Source: Candidatus Binataceae bacterium
GTDB taxonomy: Bacteria; Desulfobacterota; Binatia; Binatales; Binataceae
Assembly (NCBI GenBank): GCA_036495685.1
Contig: DASXMJ010000149.1
Location: forward strand, 1-64,000
Length of the DNA: 64,000 nucleotides
Reading direction: 5' to 3'
The notes under the pieces were generated by a model. That model did not search any database. It was given only the letters and a program-made list of their open reading frames with translations, and had not been told where the DNA came from. A program made the position numbers and the translations under genes. Shown one piece after another: positions 48,704 to 57,387 of this stretch (positions are counted from its first letter, which is position 1; every line of letters starts with the position of its first letter).

Positions 48704-49465
48704 CTACCGCCACGCGCTCTTTACCGGTGTCTTCTTGATCAGGACGCCCACATAGTGCGAGTTCAGCGGCGCAATGAAGTCCAGCCATGAGCAGAACGCC
48801 CATGCATAGCGACCCAGCCTGCGCGTGATCGGAGGAACCGCTGAAGCGCTGCGCACACGGAGCTCAAAACCCGGGAACGCGCGCGCAATCCGATCGCGGG
48901 TCATCGCGATCATCTCGGCGCCGCCGCGCGGGGGCTGATAGCGGAAGTCGTACCACAGAACGATCCCACCCGGCCTCAGCACTCGCGCGACCTCGGCGGC
49001 AACCTGCATTCGCGTTTGCTCATCGGGAACCAGTGAGAGCACCAGGAACATGGAAACCATGTCGAACGAGGCGTCCTCGAAATCCAGATCCACGGCGTTG
49101 CAGCAACGCAGATCAATACCGGGCAGGGAATGTTCCCGAGCCGCCTGAATTCGTTCCTCCAGAATGTCCACGCCGTGCAAATCGTGCGGTAAGGCGCCCC
49201 ATTCCCCGTAGCGGCGCAGCCAATATCCAAAGCCGCAGCCGACATCGAGGATCTTGCGGCCGGCAAGATTTCGGAAGCCATGCTTCCGAAGCGCGTTTAG
49301 GAACAGACGCTCTTCGGCCTGCACGCGAAACAGATAGCCCGGATCAAACCACTGCTCGCGCTGACTTGGGCGGCGAACCGTTACCTCCCTGATAGCGGTC
49401 GCCAGGTTTCGCTGCGGGGCCTCTTCAGCAGTGAGCTTTTCGATGAGCCTTTCTCGTGCGTTCAC
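48704..49465 (-). CDS. class I SAM-dependent methyltransferase
   Basis: The 253-residue protein has SAM motif I ILDVGCGFGYWLRRYG (near 75), LHGVDILEERIQAARE, FDMVSMFLVLSLVPDE and VLRPGGIVLWYDFRYQPP. A basic N-terminal segment (about 1-50) precedes the core. Relatives act on small molecules, polyketide/glycopeptide scaffolds or lipids; nothing here settles the substrate. It lies upstream of a hydrolase on the minus strand. Confidence 0.85.
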   Translation of the reverse strand: MNARERLIEKLTAEEAPQRNLATAIREVTVRRPSQREQWFDPGYLFRVQAEERLFLNALRKHGFRNLAGRKILDVGCGFGYWLRRYGEWGALPHDLHGVDILEERIQAAREHSLPGIDLRCCNAVDLDFEDASFDMVSMFLVLSLVPDEQTRMQVAAEVARVLRPGGIVLWYDFRYQPPRGGAEMIAMTRDRIARAFPGFELRVRSASAVPPITRRLGRYAWAFCSWLDFIAPLNSHYVGVLIKKTPVKSAWR

Positions 49466-49783
49466 CCGGGCCTCCCCTTCGATGGATCGGCGTCGCCGTC
49501 GGTTGCGCGTCGGTACAGGAGAAGCAGAAAGCGTACCAGCTGCCCAGGTGCGGTTTATGACGCGATCACGCCATTGTCATCTGAGCCCGGTTCCCTCCCG
49601 AAATTTCAATTCAGATGGCGTCCAGCGGTTCGATCTCACGACGGTGCCGATTATCGAAGCGGGCTGCAGGCGAGGTCGAGAATACGAAGTGAGCCGGGGA
49701 GCGCCGGCTTGGCCGTGCTCTTCGTTCGATTGGATCGCCAATGTCCGCTTCGTATGAATGGGGAATTCCGACCAAAATGGGAG
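49466..49783. other. intergenic stretch
   Basis: Between the methyltransferase start and the end of the DUF2147 gene, 318 bases carry no recognisable gene. Plus-strand open frames across this stretch are Arg-rich and overlap the neighbours. It presumably holds the methyltransferase promoter; I see no clear box. Confidence 0.45.
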
Positions 49784-50263
49784 CTAGCGAACGCGATTCC
49801 AGATTTGAGTTTCCCCCAACAGCGAGAAGCCTACGTAGCCCCGTACACGCAAGGTGTTGGCATCCTGCACCGTCAGATTGCAGGAATAGGTGCGGCCGTC
49901 CTCGGGATTGTAAATCCGGCCGTTCTTCCAGACGCTGGGATCGTCGGTCGGTTCGAAACCGTTAAGGAGCGAAAGGCCCACCAGTTTCTGGGTGCGGAGA
50001 GTGAGGTCCGGATTTTTGGAATCGACCGCATCTTTTCCATCGTCACCGAGCGGATCCTTGAGCCATACGATGGTGCCGCACAGGCTCGTCCCGCACTTTT
50101 CGATCTTGACGTGAGAATCGTCGCCCTGGGTCGCCCAGGTTCCCAACGGATTCAGATCGCTGCTTACAGCGTGAGCTCCCGAGGCGGTCAGGAGACAACA
50201 CAGCAACATCGCGATGAATGCCTGCCGGTCGATCAGCTGCCACCTGGCTGTGCCACGGTCCAT
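49784..50263 (-). CDS. DUF2147 secreted protein
   Basis: The 159-residue product has a signal peptide (core AFIAMLLCCLLTASGAHA) followed by a DUF2147 domain: GTWATQGDDSHVKIEKCGTSLCGTIVWL, NPDLTLRTQKLVGLSLLNGF, NGRIYNPEDGRTYSCNLTV, and LRVRGYVGFSLLGETQIWNRV. The two Cys in EKCGTSLCG are typical. The function is unknown, and the protein is periplasmic by prediction. I set the start at the ATG at 50263; an ATG at 50209 is also possible. It follows the GNAT gene by 14 bases. Confidence 0.85.
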   Translation of the reverse strand: MDRGTARWQLIDRQAFIAMLLCCLLTASGAHAVSSDLNPLGTWATQGDDSHVKIEKCGTSLCGTIVWLKDPLGDDGKDAVDSKNPDLTLRTQKLVGLSLLNGFEPTDDPSVWKNGRIYNPEDGRTYSCNLTVQDANTLRVRGYVGFSLLGETQIWNRVR

Positions 50264-50277
50264 AGGTCGCGTCCAGA

Positions 50278-50922
50278 TTATTCCCGCCAAGGAAGCGGGC
50301 CAATTGACTGGGAGGTATCGGTGAGTACACGTGACATAAACCAGTTTCGCACGCCCAACACCTCCGCCTCCGCGACTACCGAGAAGCCGAAGCGCCGATA
50401 GAAGCAGACGTTCTCGCGCTTGTCGGTTTCGAGATACGCAAGCCCGGCGCACTCGTCCATCCGCAAGCAGAAATCAGCCATCAGCGCCCGGCCGACCCCC
50501 TGACCCTGAACAGTGGGCTCTACCGCAACCGGGCCCAGGTGCCAGTGCGGCGCCGACGGATCCCTTCGCGACCACGCGCCGACCCACTGAAGGATGCGCC
50601 CGGCGGTGGCGATTTGGTTGGCTAGCACTACCGAGGGAAGAATTCGCACCTTCTCCGTGAGAGTGGCCTGACAATGTCCTGGCGGGGTGAAGGCGCACAC
50701 CGCAATCATTTCCGCGTCGCGGAAGCCGCCGAGAATCTGTCCGCGCCGATACAAGCCATGCAGCACCGGAGAATAGAAACGCTCCAGCTTTTGGCGGCGG
50801 CCCGCCGCTTCGCCGCCGAACGCGCGCACATCGATCGGATTGTCGCACATCGCACGACTGAGCAGCAGCGCGGCTATGGGCAGCTCGTGGTTCAGTATCT
50901 GGCGAATGGTGATCGGGTTCAT
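50278..50922 (-). CDS. GNAT-family N-acetyltransferase
   Basis: The 214-residue acetyltransferase has the acetyl-CoA loop VEPTVQGQGVGRALM (Q/RxxGxG/A motif near 130-145), the preceding LGPVAV strand, and the C-terminal LETDKRENVCFYRRFGFSVV signature. The acceptor is unknown. It is divergent from the TetR gene, with two palindromes in the shared 80-base region, so it and DUF2147 are likely under TetR control. The ATG at 50922 is the only plausible start. Confidence 0.88.
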   Translation of the reverse strand: MNPITIRQILNHELPIAALLLSRAMCDNPIDVRAFGGEAAGRRQKLERFYSPVLHGLYRRGQILGGFRDAEMIAVCAFTPPGHCQATLTEKVRILPSVVLANQIATAGRILQWVGAWSRRDPSAPHWHLGPVAVEPTVQGQGVGRALMADFCLRMDECAGLAYLETDKRENVCFYRRFGFSVVAEAEVLGVRNWFMSRVLTDTSQSIGPLPWRE

Positions 50923-50931
50923 AGCGCTCTC

Positions 50932-50967
50932 GACAATACAATTGTATTGTCAGCCATACAAGTGTAT
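50932..50967. promoter_or_regulatory. tandem palindromes, probable TetR operators
   Basis: A perfect 20-bp palindrome spans 50932-50951 with the core ATACAATTGTAT at 50936-50947. A second copy of the core with one change, ATACAAGTGTAT, lies at 50956-50967, exactly 20 bases further. Both sit between the divergent GNAT (start 50922) and TetR (start 51004) genes. The spacing of about two helical turns suits two dimers on one DNA face, and repression of both genes is likely. Confidence 0.8.
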
Positions 50968-51003
50968 TCTAATCTCAAAACCGAAGGTTGTCGCGCCTTG
51001 CCG

Positions 51004-51648
51004 ATGATGAAACAGCAGCCGTCCGATCTGACCGCGTATGCGCGGATCCGCAATGCCGCGCTCAGGTTGTTCGGTGAAAAAGGAACGGCCGCCACCTCGA
51101 TTCGCGAGGTCGCCAGTGTGGCCGGCGTGTCGCCCGGACTGGTGCAGCACCATTTCCGAAGCAAGTGGGCGCTTGAATCTGCGGTCAGCGCCTACGTCGC
51201 AGGCAAGATGGCGGAGTTGGCCGGTGCCGGTCTGGAACCCGGAAGAACCGCGCGGACCCTGACCCTGGGCGCGGCTGTCATCGGCTTTATCCGGCGCAAT
51301 CCAGAGCTGGTTGCATACCTGCGCCGCGTCATTCTGGAGGATGATCGGATTGGCCGCCGCCTGCTCGACTCAATAGTGCAGCTGAGTCGTACCTTAAACC
51401 GCCGCCTGCAGGCGAATCATCTGCTGCGCCGCAACCTCGACCCGGTCTGGGCGCCGCTCAACACGATGATTCTGGTGCTCGGTCCTTTGTTGCTGGAACC
51501 GGCGCTGAACCGTTACCTGGACCATCGGCTGCGCAGCGAGGAAGGCCTGGCCCGCTGGGATGCCGCCGTCGAAGACTTGTACCTGCGCGGAATCTATCGC
51601 CATCCGCGCGCACCGAAGCGCCGCGGTGCATCGGCCGGCCGGCAGTGA
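51004..51648 (+). CDS. TetR-family transcriptional regulator
   Basis: The 214-residue regulator has the TetR DNA-binding domain: ARIRNAALRLFGEKGTAATSIREVASVAGVSPGLVQHHFRSKWAL (about 13-57). A helical C-terminal ligand domain of TetR_C type, unassigned, follows. I chose the first of two ATGs at 51004/51007; the upstream frame runs through the palindromic operator region and the antisense of the GNAT gene. It presumably binds the two palindromes before it and controls itself, the divergent genes and perhaps the carboxylase 128 bases downstream. Confidence 0.92.
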   Translation: MMKQQPSDLTAYARIRNAALRLFGEKGTAATSIREVASVAGVSPGLVQHHFRSKWALESAVSAYVAGKMAELAGAGLEPGRTARTLTLGAAVIGFIRRNPELVAYLRRVILEDDRIGRRLLDSIVQLSRTLNRRLQANHLLRRNLDPVWAPLNTMILVLGPLLLEPALNRYLDHRLRSEEGLARWDAAVEDLYLRGIYRHPRAPKRRGASAGRQ

Positions 51649-51776
51649 CTACCCAACCAGCTCGTGAACATTTCAATCCCCCTGCCTGGTCAGCCTTGCA
51701 AGGATACGACCGCGAAAGGTAATCGTCTCCTGAGCAGGGCAAGAAACCTTCATAATGCCGTCGGAGAGGTCGACCT

Positions 51777-54700
51777 TTGTTCAAGCGGGTATTGATTGCC
51801 AACCGGGGTGAAATCGCCATCCGTGTCGCGCGCGCCGCAGAGGCGCTTGGTGTCGAGTCGGTCAGTGTATACGCGCCTGCGGACGCGCTTTCGCTTCATA
51901 TCCGCGTAACCACCGAGTCGCGCGCACTCAGGTCCGAGGCGCCCTCGAACGATCCCGTCCGTGCCTACCTGGACGTGGAAGCGCTGATCGACGCCGCGAA
52001 GGCTGGTGGCTGCGATTGCGTGCATCCCGGATATGGCTTTCTGTCTGAGAATGCCGATTTCGCAGCGCGCTGCCGCCAAGAGGGCATCGCATTTATCGGG
52101 CCGCATCCCGAGACGCTGGCGTTGTTCGGCGACAAGCTGAGAGCGCGCGAGCTGGCCGGCTCGCTGGGCATCCCCATCATTCCGGGTAGCCCGCAAGCGC
52201 TGGCTAGCGCGGAGGAGGCCGCGGCGGTCGCCGAAACGGTCGGCTATCCGGTGATGCTGAAAGCGGCCGCGGGCGGAGGCGGGCGGGGGATGCGCGCCGT
52301 CGCGTCCGCCGATCAGATGGCAGCGGCTTTCGTACGCTGCCAGAGTGAAGCACTCGCAGCGTTCGGCGACGGCGCCCTATTCGTCGAGAAACTGCTCGCA
52401 CGCCCCCGCCATATCGAGGTTCAGGTTCTGGCCGACCGCGCCGGCGATCTGGTTCATCTCCACGAGCGCGACTGCTCGGTCCAGCTTCGCAACCAGAAAG
52501 TCATCGAGATCGCCCCGGCACCGGGGTTGGAAGCCGCTCTGCGGCAGCGCATCCTTGAGGACGCGATCCACCTTGCCCGTGCCGCAGGTTATGTGAATGC
52601 GGGCACAGTTGAGTTTCTGGTCAACCCCGAGCGCGGCGAGCATTTTTTCATCGAGTGCAATCCGCGCATCCAGGTGGAGCACACCGTAACCGAGCAGGTC
52701 ACCGGCATCGATCTGGTCGAATCGCAGTTTCGTATCTCAGCCGGCGAATCCCTCCAATCCTTGGGCATCTCCGACCAGGCCGCAGTTGCACGGCCTCGCG
52801 GGTTTGCCATACAGGCGCGCATCGTAGCGAACGGTACCGGCGTGTTGACCGCCTACAAGGAGCCGACCGGTCCGGGCGTGCGGGTCGATTCCTGCGGCTA
52901 TCTCGGCTATGCGCCCCCGCCGCAGTTCGACCCGATGTTCGCCAAGCTAATCTGCCAGTCGAATTCGACGCACACGTTCAGTTCAGCGCTCGATCGCACC
53001 TTACGCGCACTCGACGAGTTCCACATTTCCGGCCTGCCGACCAATCTTCGCCTGCTCCGCGCGATCCTCTCACATCCGGCGGTGCGGGCGGGTGATGCGC
53101 GCACCAGCTTCTTCTCAGAGCACCCCGACCTTGTCGCTTCGACGGGCGCGAAAGCGTCCGCGTCGGGTTCGCTGGCACTGCTCGAACAACAGGCGATGGT
53201 GCTCCGCGGCGGCAGAGACGGGCTCACCATATCCTCCACGCAGCCCCCATCGGTCAACCTGGTCGTCCCGGCGGGAGAGGAGGGTGTCGAAAGCCCGATG
53301 GCCGGCAATATCATCGAGCTTCCCCTGGAGGTCGGAGCCGCGGTTGAGGCCGGCGCGATTCTGCTGGTCATCAGCGCGATGAAGATGGAAACCGCCATTA
53401 CGGCGCCCTGCGCCGGGGTAGTGACCGCAATCAGCCCCGCCGAGATCGGCGCCACAGTCGCAGCAGGGCAGATCGTCGCGACGATAGCCCCATCCAGTCG
53501 CCCTAGCGCTGCGGCGAAGCCGCGCCACTACGGCGACGACAGCTGGGCACCGATGCTCGCCGACGTGCATGCCTTGCAACAGATCGCTCATCGACGTTTC
53601 GCGCCCGATTCGAGCGATCCAGGCGTCGTCCGCCAGCGGCGCCGAGGGAAGCTGACCTGCCGCGAACGCATTGACCTGTTGCTTGATCCGGGCACCTTCC
53701 GCGAGGTTGGCAGCCTTGCGGGGTTCGCGGATTACGACGACGAGGGACGCATAGCGGGCTTCACGCCCGCCAACCACGTGGGAGGTTGGGGCAAGATTGC
53801 TGGCCGCACGGCGGTGGTATGCGCCGACGATTTTACCTCGCGCGGCGGACACTCTGACGGCGCGATCGGGGGCAAGGCCGCGCACCTCGACCGGCTGTCG
53901 ATCGACCTACGCTGCCCATCGATCCGTTTGCTGGACGGCTCTTCGGGCGGCGGCAGCATTGCAGCAATGGTACCCAAGCAGCAAACGGCGGGTGAAAGCA
54001 GGGCACAAGAAAGCTCCGGCGCGATCGTTGCCGGCCGCCCGCGCGTGTCGGGGGAGGGTGGTTCGTTTCTGCCGGGCCACCTCGGAAGCACGATGTACGT
54101 ATCGCAGCTAAGCCAGGTGCCGGTGGTCAACCTGTTGCTGGGTAGTGTGGTGGGTATCGGCGCGGCGAAGGCGGTCCTCGGCCACTTCTCGGTCATGGTG
54201 CGTGACATCGCGCAGCTGTTCGTGGCCGGACCTCCTGTGGTGAGCCACGCGATGGGGTACGACATCAGCAAGGAGGAGTTGGGCGGCTGGCATATCCACT
54301 GTCGGAATGGTTCCGTCGACAATCTCGCCGACTCGGAGGAAGAGGCGACCGCAATGACGAAGCGGTTCCTTTCCTACCTTCCCTCCAGCGTCTACGAAGC
54401 GCCCCCGGTCTTGCCTCCGGACCCGAGTGATCCGGCAGATCGCCGCGAGGAAGAGTTGTTTACCATCATCCCCCGCAAACGCACCATGACGTTCGACATG
54501 CGCCGGGCGATCCGCCTGATAGCGGATCGCGACTCCTTCTTCGAGATCGGGCCATTGTGGGGGACCGATCAGATCGTGGGTTTCGTCCGCTTCAACGGCT
54601 ATCCGATGGGCTTGCTCGCATCCGACTGCAGGCACGTCAATGGCGGCGCACTCACGGCCGACGGGTGCGACAAACTCAAGCGCCACCTCGACCTCTGCGA

Positions 54701-55202
54701 CATGTTTCACCTTCCCATCCTCAACCTGATCGACAATCCGGGTTTCGCGGTAGGACTGGAGCATGAGTTGACCGGAACGATCCGCAAGGGCGGAGAGTGG
54801 ATGATCGCGTTCGCACAGGTCGAGGTTCCGATCTTCACCGTCATCATGCGCCGGAGCTTTGGGGTGGCCGGCAACAACTTCGCATCGCCCCGCAGCGGCG
54901 CCAGCGCACGCGTCGCGTGGCCCGCCGCCGACGTCGGCGGCATCCCGCCCGAGGGCGGGATCGAAGCCGCGTACAAACGCCAGCTCGCCGAGGCCGCCGA
55001 CCCCGCCGCCCTGCGTGCGGAGATCAATGCGCGCATCGAAAGTGCGCGCGGCCCCATAGGTCCGCTAAACCGTTTTCAGATGGAAGAAATGATCGACCCG
55101 CGCGACACTCGCCCATGGGTGTGTGAGTGGGGAGAAAACGCCTATCGCATCGTGTCGCAACCGTCCTTGCTGGTCCCCCGAGCAATCCAATTCAGGCCGT
55201 AA
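51777..55202 (+). CDS. single-chain biotin-dependent acyl-CoA carboxylase (BC-BCCP-CT)
   Basis: One 1141-residue polypeptide carries a whole acyl-CoA carboxylase. Biotin carboxylase spans residues 1-445 (ANRGEIAIRV, HPGYGFLSEN, ATP-grasp GGGGRGMR, ECNPRIQVEHTVTE). A carrier domain spans about 490-570 with the biotinyl lysine Lys536 in AMKMET. A fused carboxyltransferase follows from about 615 to the end (DDFTSRGGHSDGAIGGK, DGSSGGGS, LGSVVGIGAA, NLIDNPGFAVG, RSFGVAGNN). The order and size match the single-chain long-chain acyl-CoA carboxylase described from Mycobacterium; pyruvate carboxylase is excluded by the CT type. The substrate chain length is not deducible. The TTG start follows a GGAGAGG site. 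Confidence 0.95.
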   Translation: MFKRVLIANRGEIAIRVARAAEALGVESVSVYAPADALSLHIRVTTESRALRSEAPSNDPVRAYLDVEALIDAAKAGGCDCVHPGYGFLSENADFAARCRQEGIAFIGPHPETLALFGDKLRARELAGSLGIPIIPGSPQALASAEEAAAVAETVGYPVMLKAAAGGGGRGMRAVASADQMAAAFVRCQSEALAAFGDGALFVEKLLARPRHIEVQVLADRAGDLVHLHERDCSVQLRNQKVIEIAPAPGLEAALRQRILEDAIHLARAAGYVNAGTVEFLVNPERGEHFFIECNPRIQVEHTVTEQVTGIDLVESQFRISAGESLQSLGISDQAAVARPRGFAIQARIVANGTGVLTAYKEPTGPGVRVDSCGYLGYAPPPQFDPMFAKLICQSNSTHTFSSALDRTLRALDEFHISGLPTNLRLLRAILSHPAVRAGDARTSFFSEHPDLVASTGAKASASGSLALLEQQAMVLRGGRDGLTISSTQPPSVNLVVPAGEEGVESPMAGNIIELPLEVGAAVEAGAILLVISAMKMETAITAPCAGVVTAISPAEIGATVAAGQIVATIAPSSRPSAAAKPRHYGDDSWAPMLADVHALQQIAHRRFAPDSSDPGVVRQRRRGKLTCRERIDLLLDPGTFREVGSLAGFADYDDEGRIAGFTPANHVGGWGKIAGRTAVVCADDFTSRGGHSDGAIGGKAAHLDRLSIDLRCPSIRLLDGSSGGGSIAAMVPKQQTAGESRAQESSGAIVAGRPRVSGEGGSFLPGHLGSTMYVSQLSQVPVVNLLLGSVVGIGAAKAVLGHFSVMVRDIAQLFVAGPPVVSHAMGYDISKEELGGWHIHCRNGSVDNLADSEEEATAMTKRFLSYLPSSVYEAPPVLPPDPSDPADRREEELFTIIPRKRTMTFDMRRAIRLIADRDSFFEIGPLWGTDQIVGFVRFNGYPMGLLASDCRHVNGGALTADGCDKLKRHLDLCDMFHLPILNLIDNPGFAVGLEHELTGTIRKGGEWMIAFAQVEVPIFTVIMRRSFGVAGNNFASPRSGASARVAWPAADVGGIPPEGGIEAAYKRQLAEAADPAALRAEINARIESARGPIGPLNRFQMEEMIDPRDTRPWVCEWGENAYRIVSQPSLLVPRAIQFRP

Positions 55203-55303
55203 TTCCGACTCCTGCAGGACGGTGGAAACGCCACTAGCGCCGCGACCATCCAGTTTGGCGAGCGAAGCGATTTGAACGTGGCCGAACGAAACCGGAGTGC
55301 GCG

Positions 55304-56416
55304 TTATGACTCTGGCCCCTTGGCAGGCAGCGACTCGAACCATGGCAGCACCAACTGCTCATTGATCGAGTAGGGATATGCATGGCCCCATTCCGGGAGC
55401 TCGTGGTAGGTCACCTGGTAGCCGATGCTCTCGAGCAGCTCGCAGGTCTGGCGGGCGAACGCGACCGGAAAGATGAAATCGTGGACCCCGTGAATCACCA
55501 GCATCGGGGTGTCCTTGCCGCGCTCCTGGCGCAGCATCGGATCGACGACCGGATGGAGCGCCCCGGCTACCGGGGCGAGGCCGCGGAACAAGTGGCTGTG
55601 CTCGAGGCCTAAAATGTAAGTGAAGATGCCCCCGTCCGAGAGGCCGGTCAGATACACCCGGGCGAGGTCGATTGAGTATTCGTTGGTGACCTCGTTGAAC
55701 ATGCGCTGGAACGACCGAGTGTCCGGACTGGGTAGGCTCATGTCCCAGGTGTCGCCCCATGACTTGGGTGAGAGGATGGCGTAACCGCGGCTGCGCGCCG
55801 GCCTCACCCACGTCCATATGTATTCCGAGCCGTGACCGTGGCCGCCGTGTAAGGCGACGATCAGCGGCAGGGGTTTATCGTGAGAATAATCTTCCGGAAT
55901 GTAGAGCGTGTAGTCCGAACGTTCCTGGTTGCGCTTGCGCTGGATGAAACCGGTGGTCGCTGCGCTGGCCGCCGGGGCCGGGGTGGGCGCCGGGGCCGGG
56001 GTGGGCGCCGGCGCGCCATCGAGCAGAAAATGCCCAGCGATCAGGGGTAACTGGTCGCGCAACGCATAAAGTTGATACAAGGCCCGGCAGAATGCAGCGC
56101 GGCTATACAAGTAGATGAGCGTCCATTGCGGGCTCGGCTGGGTCATGAACAGCTCGTAAGCCTTGCCCAATTCCCGGACCGCGGCGCAGAGCCGCTGATG
56201 CAATTCCTCCTGGCCGGGCGGCGGCGTCGATGACACGAAGCTTGACTCGAAGCGGCGAAAGATGTCGCGCACCGCGCTGACCATTCGCGCCTGGTGATCG
56301 GCGAGCGATCCGGGTCGGAGCTGTTCCTGGATCGACTCGAAGGTGCGCAGAAACTCCAAGACTTCATTCTGGAGCGCGGTTAGTTGGCCGGCGTAAGTGT
56401 TTTCCTGGTTTGGCAT
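55304..56416 (-). CDS. alpha/beta hydrolase (esterase/PHB-depolymerase-like) with helical N-terminal domain
   Basis: The 370-residue protein has no signal peptide. Residues 1-130 are predicted helical and not recognised, then a PAPTPA repeat linker (about 136-150), then a hydrolase domain. That domain has LIVALHGGHGHGSEYIW, the nucleophile elbow GLSDGG with Ser260, an aspartate in VIHGVHDFIFP, and a final His in ELPEWGHAYPYS. This layout resembles dienelactone-hydrolase/prolyl-oligopeptidase-type esterases. As the third gene of the BVMO-LLM operon it is the natural candidate to hydrolyse the ester made by the BVMO. Confidence 0.85.
   Translation of the reverse strand: MPNQENTYAGQLTALQNEVLEFLRTFESIQEQLRPGSLADHQARMVSAVRDIFRRFESSFVSSTPPPGQEELHQRLCAAVRELGKAYELFMTQPSPQWTLIYLYSRAAFCRALYQLYALRDQLPLIAGHFLLDGAPAPTPAPAPTPAPAASAATTGFIQRKRNQERSDYTLYIPEDYSHDKPLPLIVALHGGHGHGSEYIWTWVRPARSRGYAILSPKSWGDTWDMSLPSPDTRSFQRMFNEVTNEYSIDLARVYLTGLSDGGIFTYILGLEHSHLFRGLAPVAGALHPVVDPMLRQERGKDTPMLVIHGVHDFIFPVAFARQTCELLESIGYQVTYHELPEWGHAYPYSINEQLVLPWFESLPAKGPES
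55971..56006 (-). repeat. 18-bp tandem repeat, two copies, in linker of hydrolase
   Basis: GC-only units at 55971-55988 and 55989-56006 repeat exactly and encode PAPTPA twice in the hydrolase linker, keeping the frame. Confidence 0.85.
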
Positions 56417-56506
56417 CGCTTCCTCCTGCCGAGTGCTGGACGGGGACGGTGACAGGCAATTTCGGGATTCTCCCGAGCGCCAGAGGTTCGCGCGCCAGAT
56501 AGTCGG

Positions 56507-57364
56507 CTACACGCGGGAGATGACTTCCTCGCGGAATTTTTCAAGCCCGCGGGTTACTACCTCCGGCTTGGTGCCCGGAGGATTTACCACCACCCGCGAA
56601 ACTCCCATGTCCGCGAGCATCTTCAGGTCATCCGGCTTGAAGGACCTCGTCAGGCAGGAGAATTCTATCGCATCCGGATTGCGCCCCGCCTTTTGCGCTT
56701 CGGATCGCACGGTTGCGAACAGCTCCTTGAGTTTCTCCGGATTCATCACGGTGGGGAAGAATCCATCTCCGTAGCGCCCGGCGCGCCGAGCGGCCGCCGT
56801 CGAGTGTCCTCCCACGTGAATCGGAACGTCTCTCCTGACCGGCTTTGGATTCGAATGGAGCGGACCGAACCTGAAATGCTTGCCCTCAAACGATGCGGCT
56901 CCATCTTTCCACAGCGCGCGCAGTGCGCGGATCGCCTCGTCGGTCATCGCGCCGCGGTGATGGAAGTCGATTCCGAGCGCCTCGAATTCCTCTTTCATCC
57001 ATCCGCTGCCGATTCCGAGAATTACTCGTCCGCCCGAGAGCACGTCCACGGTCGCGACTTCTTTTGCCGTGTAGATGGGATGCCGCTGCGGCAGGATCAA
57101 TATTCCGGTGGCGAGCTTGATGGTTTTGGTCACTGCCGCCACATACGCGAGCGGGATGAGCGGGTCCGGAATCGCGACATCGTCGCCACCGGGCATGCTG
57201 CCATCCTTGCTGCCCGGATAGGGCAGGTGTTTTACGGGAACCGCGACGTGCTCCACGCTCCACAGCGATTCGAAACCGCAGCGCTCGGCGGTAGTCGCCA
57301 GATGGGCCAGCAGCCCCGGATCGCTGAATTTTCCGGAAGTGGCGAAGCCGATACCGAATTTCAT
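56507..57364 (-). CDS. LLM-class F420-dependent oxidoreductase (TIGR03619-like)
   Basis: This 285-residue luciferase-like protein has KFGIGFATSGKFSDPGLLAHLATTAERCGFESLWSVEH at the start, KLATGILILPQRHPIYTAKEVATVDVLSGGRVILGIGSGWMKEEFEALG, and the short C-terminus found in F420-using family members. I took the ATG at 57364; the longer frame overlaps the preceding monooxygenase end. It lies 23 bases after the BVMO and about 90 before the esterase, in one operon. It could regenerate or oxidise an alcohol in the same pathway. F420 use is inferred from family resemblance. Confidence 0.88.
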   Translation of the reverse strand: MKFGIGFATSGKFSDPGLLAHLATTAERCGFESLWSVEHVAVPVKHLPYPGSKDGSMPGGDDVAIPDPLIPLAYVAAVTKTIKLATGILILPQRHPIYTAKEVATVDVLSGGRVILGIGSGWMKEEFEALGIDFHHRGAMTDEAIRALRALWKDGAASFEGKHFRFGPLHSNPKPVRRDVPIHVGGHSTAAARRAGRYGDGFFPTVMNPEKLKELFATVRSEAQKAGRNPDAIEFSCLTRSFKPDDLKMLADMGVSRVVVNPPGTKPEVVTRGLEKFREEVISRV

Positions 57365-57387
57365 GAGCGTTCCATCCTCCGACCTGC

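Noticed and set aside
51777-55202. Pyruvate carboxylase as identity of the biotin enzyme
   Set aside because: Pyruvate carboxylase has a TIM-barrel CT between BC and a C-terminal carrier. Here the carrier is central and the CT is the crotonase-fold acyl-CoA type.
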